DNA of 5,790 nt from Clostridia bacterium (GTDB lineage: Bacteria; Bacillota_A; Clostridia; Christensenellales; Aristaeellaceae): NCBI GenBank assembly GCA_900754775.1, contig CAAEDZ010000182.1, positions 1 through 5,790 of the forward strand. Reading direction: 5' to 3'. This document shows, in pieces, positions 4,729 through 5,790 of the stretch (positions are counted from its first letter, which is position 1; each line of letters begins with the position of its first letter). The translations under genes and the position numbers were made by a program. Under the pieces are notes generated by a model. It ran no database searches, had not been told where the DNA came from, and saw only the letters and a list, made by a program, of their open reading frames with translations.

Positions 4729-5494
4729 ACTGCGCAATATCTGCAAGATCTACAACCCCGGCACCGTGCAGGAAATCTGCCTGTTTGAGAACTTCAACCT
4801 CTCCGTGCCGGAAGGGCAGTTCGTCTCCGTGGTCGGCTCCAACGGCTCGGGCAAGACCAGCATGCTCAACATCATCTGCGGCTCCATCGCCCCGGATTCG
4901 GGCAGCATCATCCTCGCCGACAGGGACATCGTGCGCGAAAGCGAGCATCGCCGCGCCCGCCGCATGGGCCGCGTCTACCAGAACCCCGCCATGGGCACCT
5001 GCGCCTCGATGACCATCCTCGAAAACATGGCGCTGGCCGACAACAAGGGCAAGCGGTACGACCTGCGCCCCGGCACCGACCGCCGCCGTGTGGAGGCCTA
5101 CAAAGAGCTGCTGCGCCCCTTGGGGCTGGGCCTTGAAAACATGATGAACGCCAAGGTGGGCAGCCTCTCCGGCGGCCAGCGGCAGGCGCTTTCGCTGATC
5201 ATGTCCTCGATGACGCCCATCGAGTTCCTTATCCTCGACGAGCATACCGCCGCCCTCGACCCCAAGACCGCCGAGATCATCATGCAGCTCACCGACCGCA
5301 TTGTGCGCGAAAAGAAGCTCACCGCCCTGATGGTGACGCACAATCTGCGCTACGCCCTCGAATACGGCGACCGCCTGCTGATGATGCACCAGGGCGGCAT
5401 CGTGCTGGACAAGGCCGGGAAAGAAAAACAGGCCGTGCAGATGGACGACCTGTTGAAGATATTCAACGAGATCAGCATCGAGTGCGGCAACTGA
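4721..5494 (+). CDS. trpZ: Tryptophan-type ABC transporter ATP-binding protein
   Basis: This 257-aa protein is the nucleotide-binding subunit that powers the TrpXYZ importer from the cytoplasmic face. All ABC motifs are intact: Walker A GSNGSGKTS (39-47, K45), Q-loop Q87 in VYQNP, signature LSGGQ (149-153), Walker B FLILDE (169-174, with D173 and the catalytic E174), D-loop AALD (177-180) and switch H207 in MVTHN. Walker B continues as EHTAALDP rather than the commoner EPTAALDP, a variant I associate with this transporter group. The ATG at 4721 follows AGGGAGGG (4706-4713) with a 7-nt spacer and overlaps the trpY stop (TGA 4726-4728) by 8 nt, so translation is probably coupled. The gene ends the operon, just before a hairpin terminator. 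Family and completeness are clear; substrate comes from context. Confidence 0.95.
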   Translation: MLELRNICKIYNPGTVQEICLFENFNLSVPEGQFVSVVGSNGSGKTSMLNIICGSIAPDSGSIILADRDIVRESEHRRARRMGRVYQNPAMGTCASMTILENMALADNKGKRYDLRPGTDRRRVEAYKELLRPLGLGLENMMNAKVGSLSGGQRQALSLIMSSMTPIEFLILDEHTAALDPKTAEIIMQLTDRIVREKKLTALMVTHNLRYALEYGDRLLMMHQGGIVLDKAGKEKQAVQMDDLLKIFNEISIECGN

Positions 5495-5502
5495 GGACAG
5501 AA

Positions 5503-5538
5503 AAACGGCGCTCCCGAAGTGTTTCGGAAGCGCCGTTT
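5503..5538. terminator. Bidirectional terminator between convergent trpZ and VOC gene
   Basis: A 16-position stem pairs 5503-5518 with 5523-5538 with a single C-A mismatch (5513/5528) around a 4-nt GTGT loop. Ten consecutive pairs (AAACGGCGCT with AGCGCCGTTT) form its base. On the plus strand it is followed by only three T, then GCCTGTTTT. On the minus strand five T follow (complement of 5501-5505), so it fits the leftward VOC gene somewhat better. It lies 8 nt after trpZ and 13 nt from the VOC stop, so it probably serves both. Confidence 0.88.
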
Positions 5539-5551
5539 GCCTGTTTTGGGC

Positions 5552-5790
5552 CTACTGTATCTGGCTGAACTCTATCTTCTCGCGGTTGGGGCCGTAGAAG
5601 GTGAAAAAGCGCACGCCGTTTTCCCAGAAGGGCAGAAACTCGATCTCGTCGTTGACCATCTCATAACCCAGCGCCTTCACCGCCTTGAACGCGGCCTCGA
5701 TGTCGCGCGCCTTGAGGGCCAGGTGGTCGATGGCGCCGGGCTTGCCGGCCACATCGTCGCTTTCGTAAGTCTCGATCATCACATTGCCCA
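5552..5790 (-). CDS. VOC-family (glyoxalase/bleomycin-resistance type) protein, C-terminal part
   Basis: The frame stays open to the right edge (codons for G-N precede the V-M-I-E-T-Y-E stretch), so the gene is truncated by the window, and an apparent GTG/ATG start near 5782-5777 should not be trusted. The visible 78 residues match the second half of a VOC (vicinal oxygen chelate) domain. These contain IDHLALKARDIEAAFKAVKALGYEMV, the strand with a conserved histidine followed by the helix, then FLPFWENGVRFFTFYGPNREKIEFSQIQ, the last strands with a conserved glutamate in KIEF. The histidine and glutamate are at positions used as metal ligands in metal-dependent members. VOC proteins include glyoxalase I, dioxygenases and antibiotic-binding proteins, and the substrate cannot be read from this half. 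The stop is TAG (5554-5552). The gene converges on trpZ and shares the terminator between them. Confidence 0.88.
   Translation of the reverse strand, partial: GNVMIETYESDDVAGKPGAIDHLALKARDIEAAFKAVKALGYEMVNDEIEFLPFWENGVRFFTFYGPNREKIEFSQIQ

Noticed and set aside
5552..5782. A complete 76-aa small protein starting at the GTG at 5782
   Set aside because: The frame continues open to the window edge and the residues match only the second half of a VOC domain, so it is a truncated larger gene.
1..5790. CRISPR arrays, insertion sequences, tRNA or rRNA genes
   Set aside because: No spaced direct repeats, transposase-like frames, terminal inverted repeats with target duplications, or tRNA/rRNA sequence were seen.

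Overview
The window reads as a GC-rich, Firmicutes-type (probably Clostridia-like) chromosome segment. Third codon positions are strongly G/C, Shine-Dalgarno sequences are strong (AAGGAGG, AGGAGG), and one operon is controlled by a T-box tRNA-sensing leader, a device typical of Firmicutes and some Actinobacteria. I cannot name a species. Everything except the final gene reads on the plus strand.

Region 1 (1-264): the last 22 codons of ribosomal protein L7/L12 (rplL) end in a strong intrinsic terminator. A sigma-70-like promoter follows, then a short leader with a small GC hairpin plus T-tract (possible attenuator). Next comes a candidate ECF-type promoter (AAC, 16 nt, CGT) embedded in a perfect inverted repeat. 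rpoB, the usual partner of rplL, is not within the following 5.7 kb.

Region 2 (265-2395): a three-gene cell-envelope signalling operon. It encodes an ECF sigma factor, a 104-aa two-helix membrane protein (candidate anti-sigma factor without a zinc anti-sigma motif), and a 379-aa membrane protein with a large loop domain between helices 1 and 2 and a C-terminal double zinc ribbon. The second and third genes overlap by 8 nt. A T-less GC hairpin lies between the first two genes and a long intrinsic terminator closes the unit.

Region 3 (2396-5540): a tryptophan-type ABC importer operon (trpX-trpY-trpZ). It has a near-consensus promoter with an AT-rich upstream element, then a complete T-box riboswitch. 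The specifier codon reads TGG (Trp), and the variable base of the antiterminator bulge (UGGC) matches a G73 discriminator, the base found in bacterial tRNA-Trp. The leader and the transporter family therefore agree that this operon responds to uncharged tRNA-Trp and imports tryptophan. A very stable intercistronic hairpin separates the binding-protein gene from the permease gene. The permease and ATPase genes overlap by 8 nt. A hairpin that can serve both strands ends the operon.

Region 4 (5552-5790): on the minus strand, the C-terminal part of a VOC (glyoxalase/bleomycin-resistance) family protein runs off the right edge. I see no mobile elements, CRISPR arrays, tRNAs or rRNAs. The least described parts are the ECF operon with its zinc-ribbon membrane protein and its layered upstream control region.
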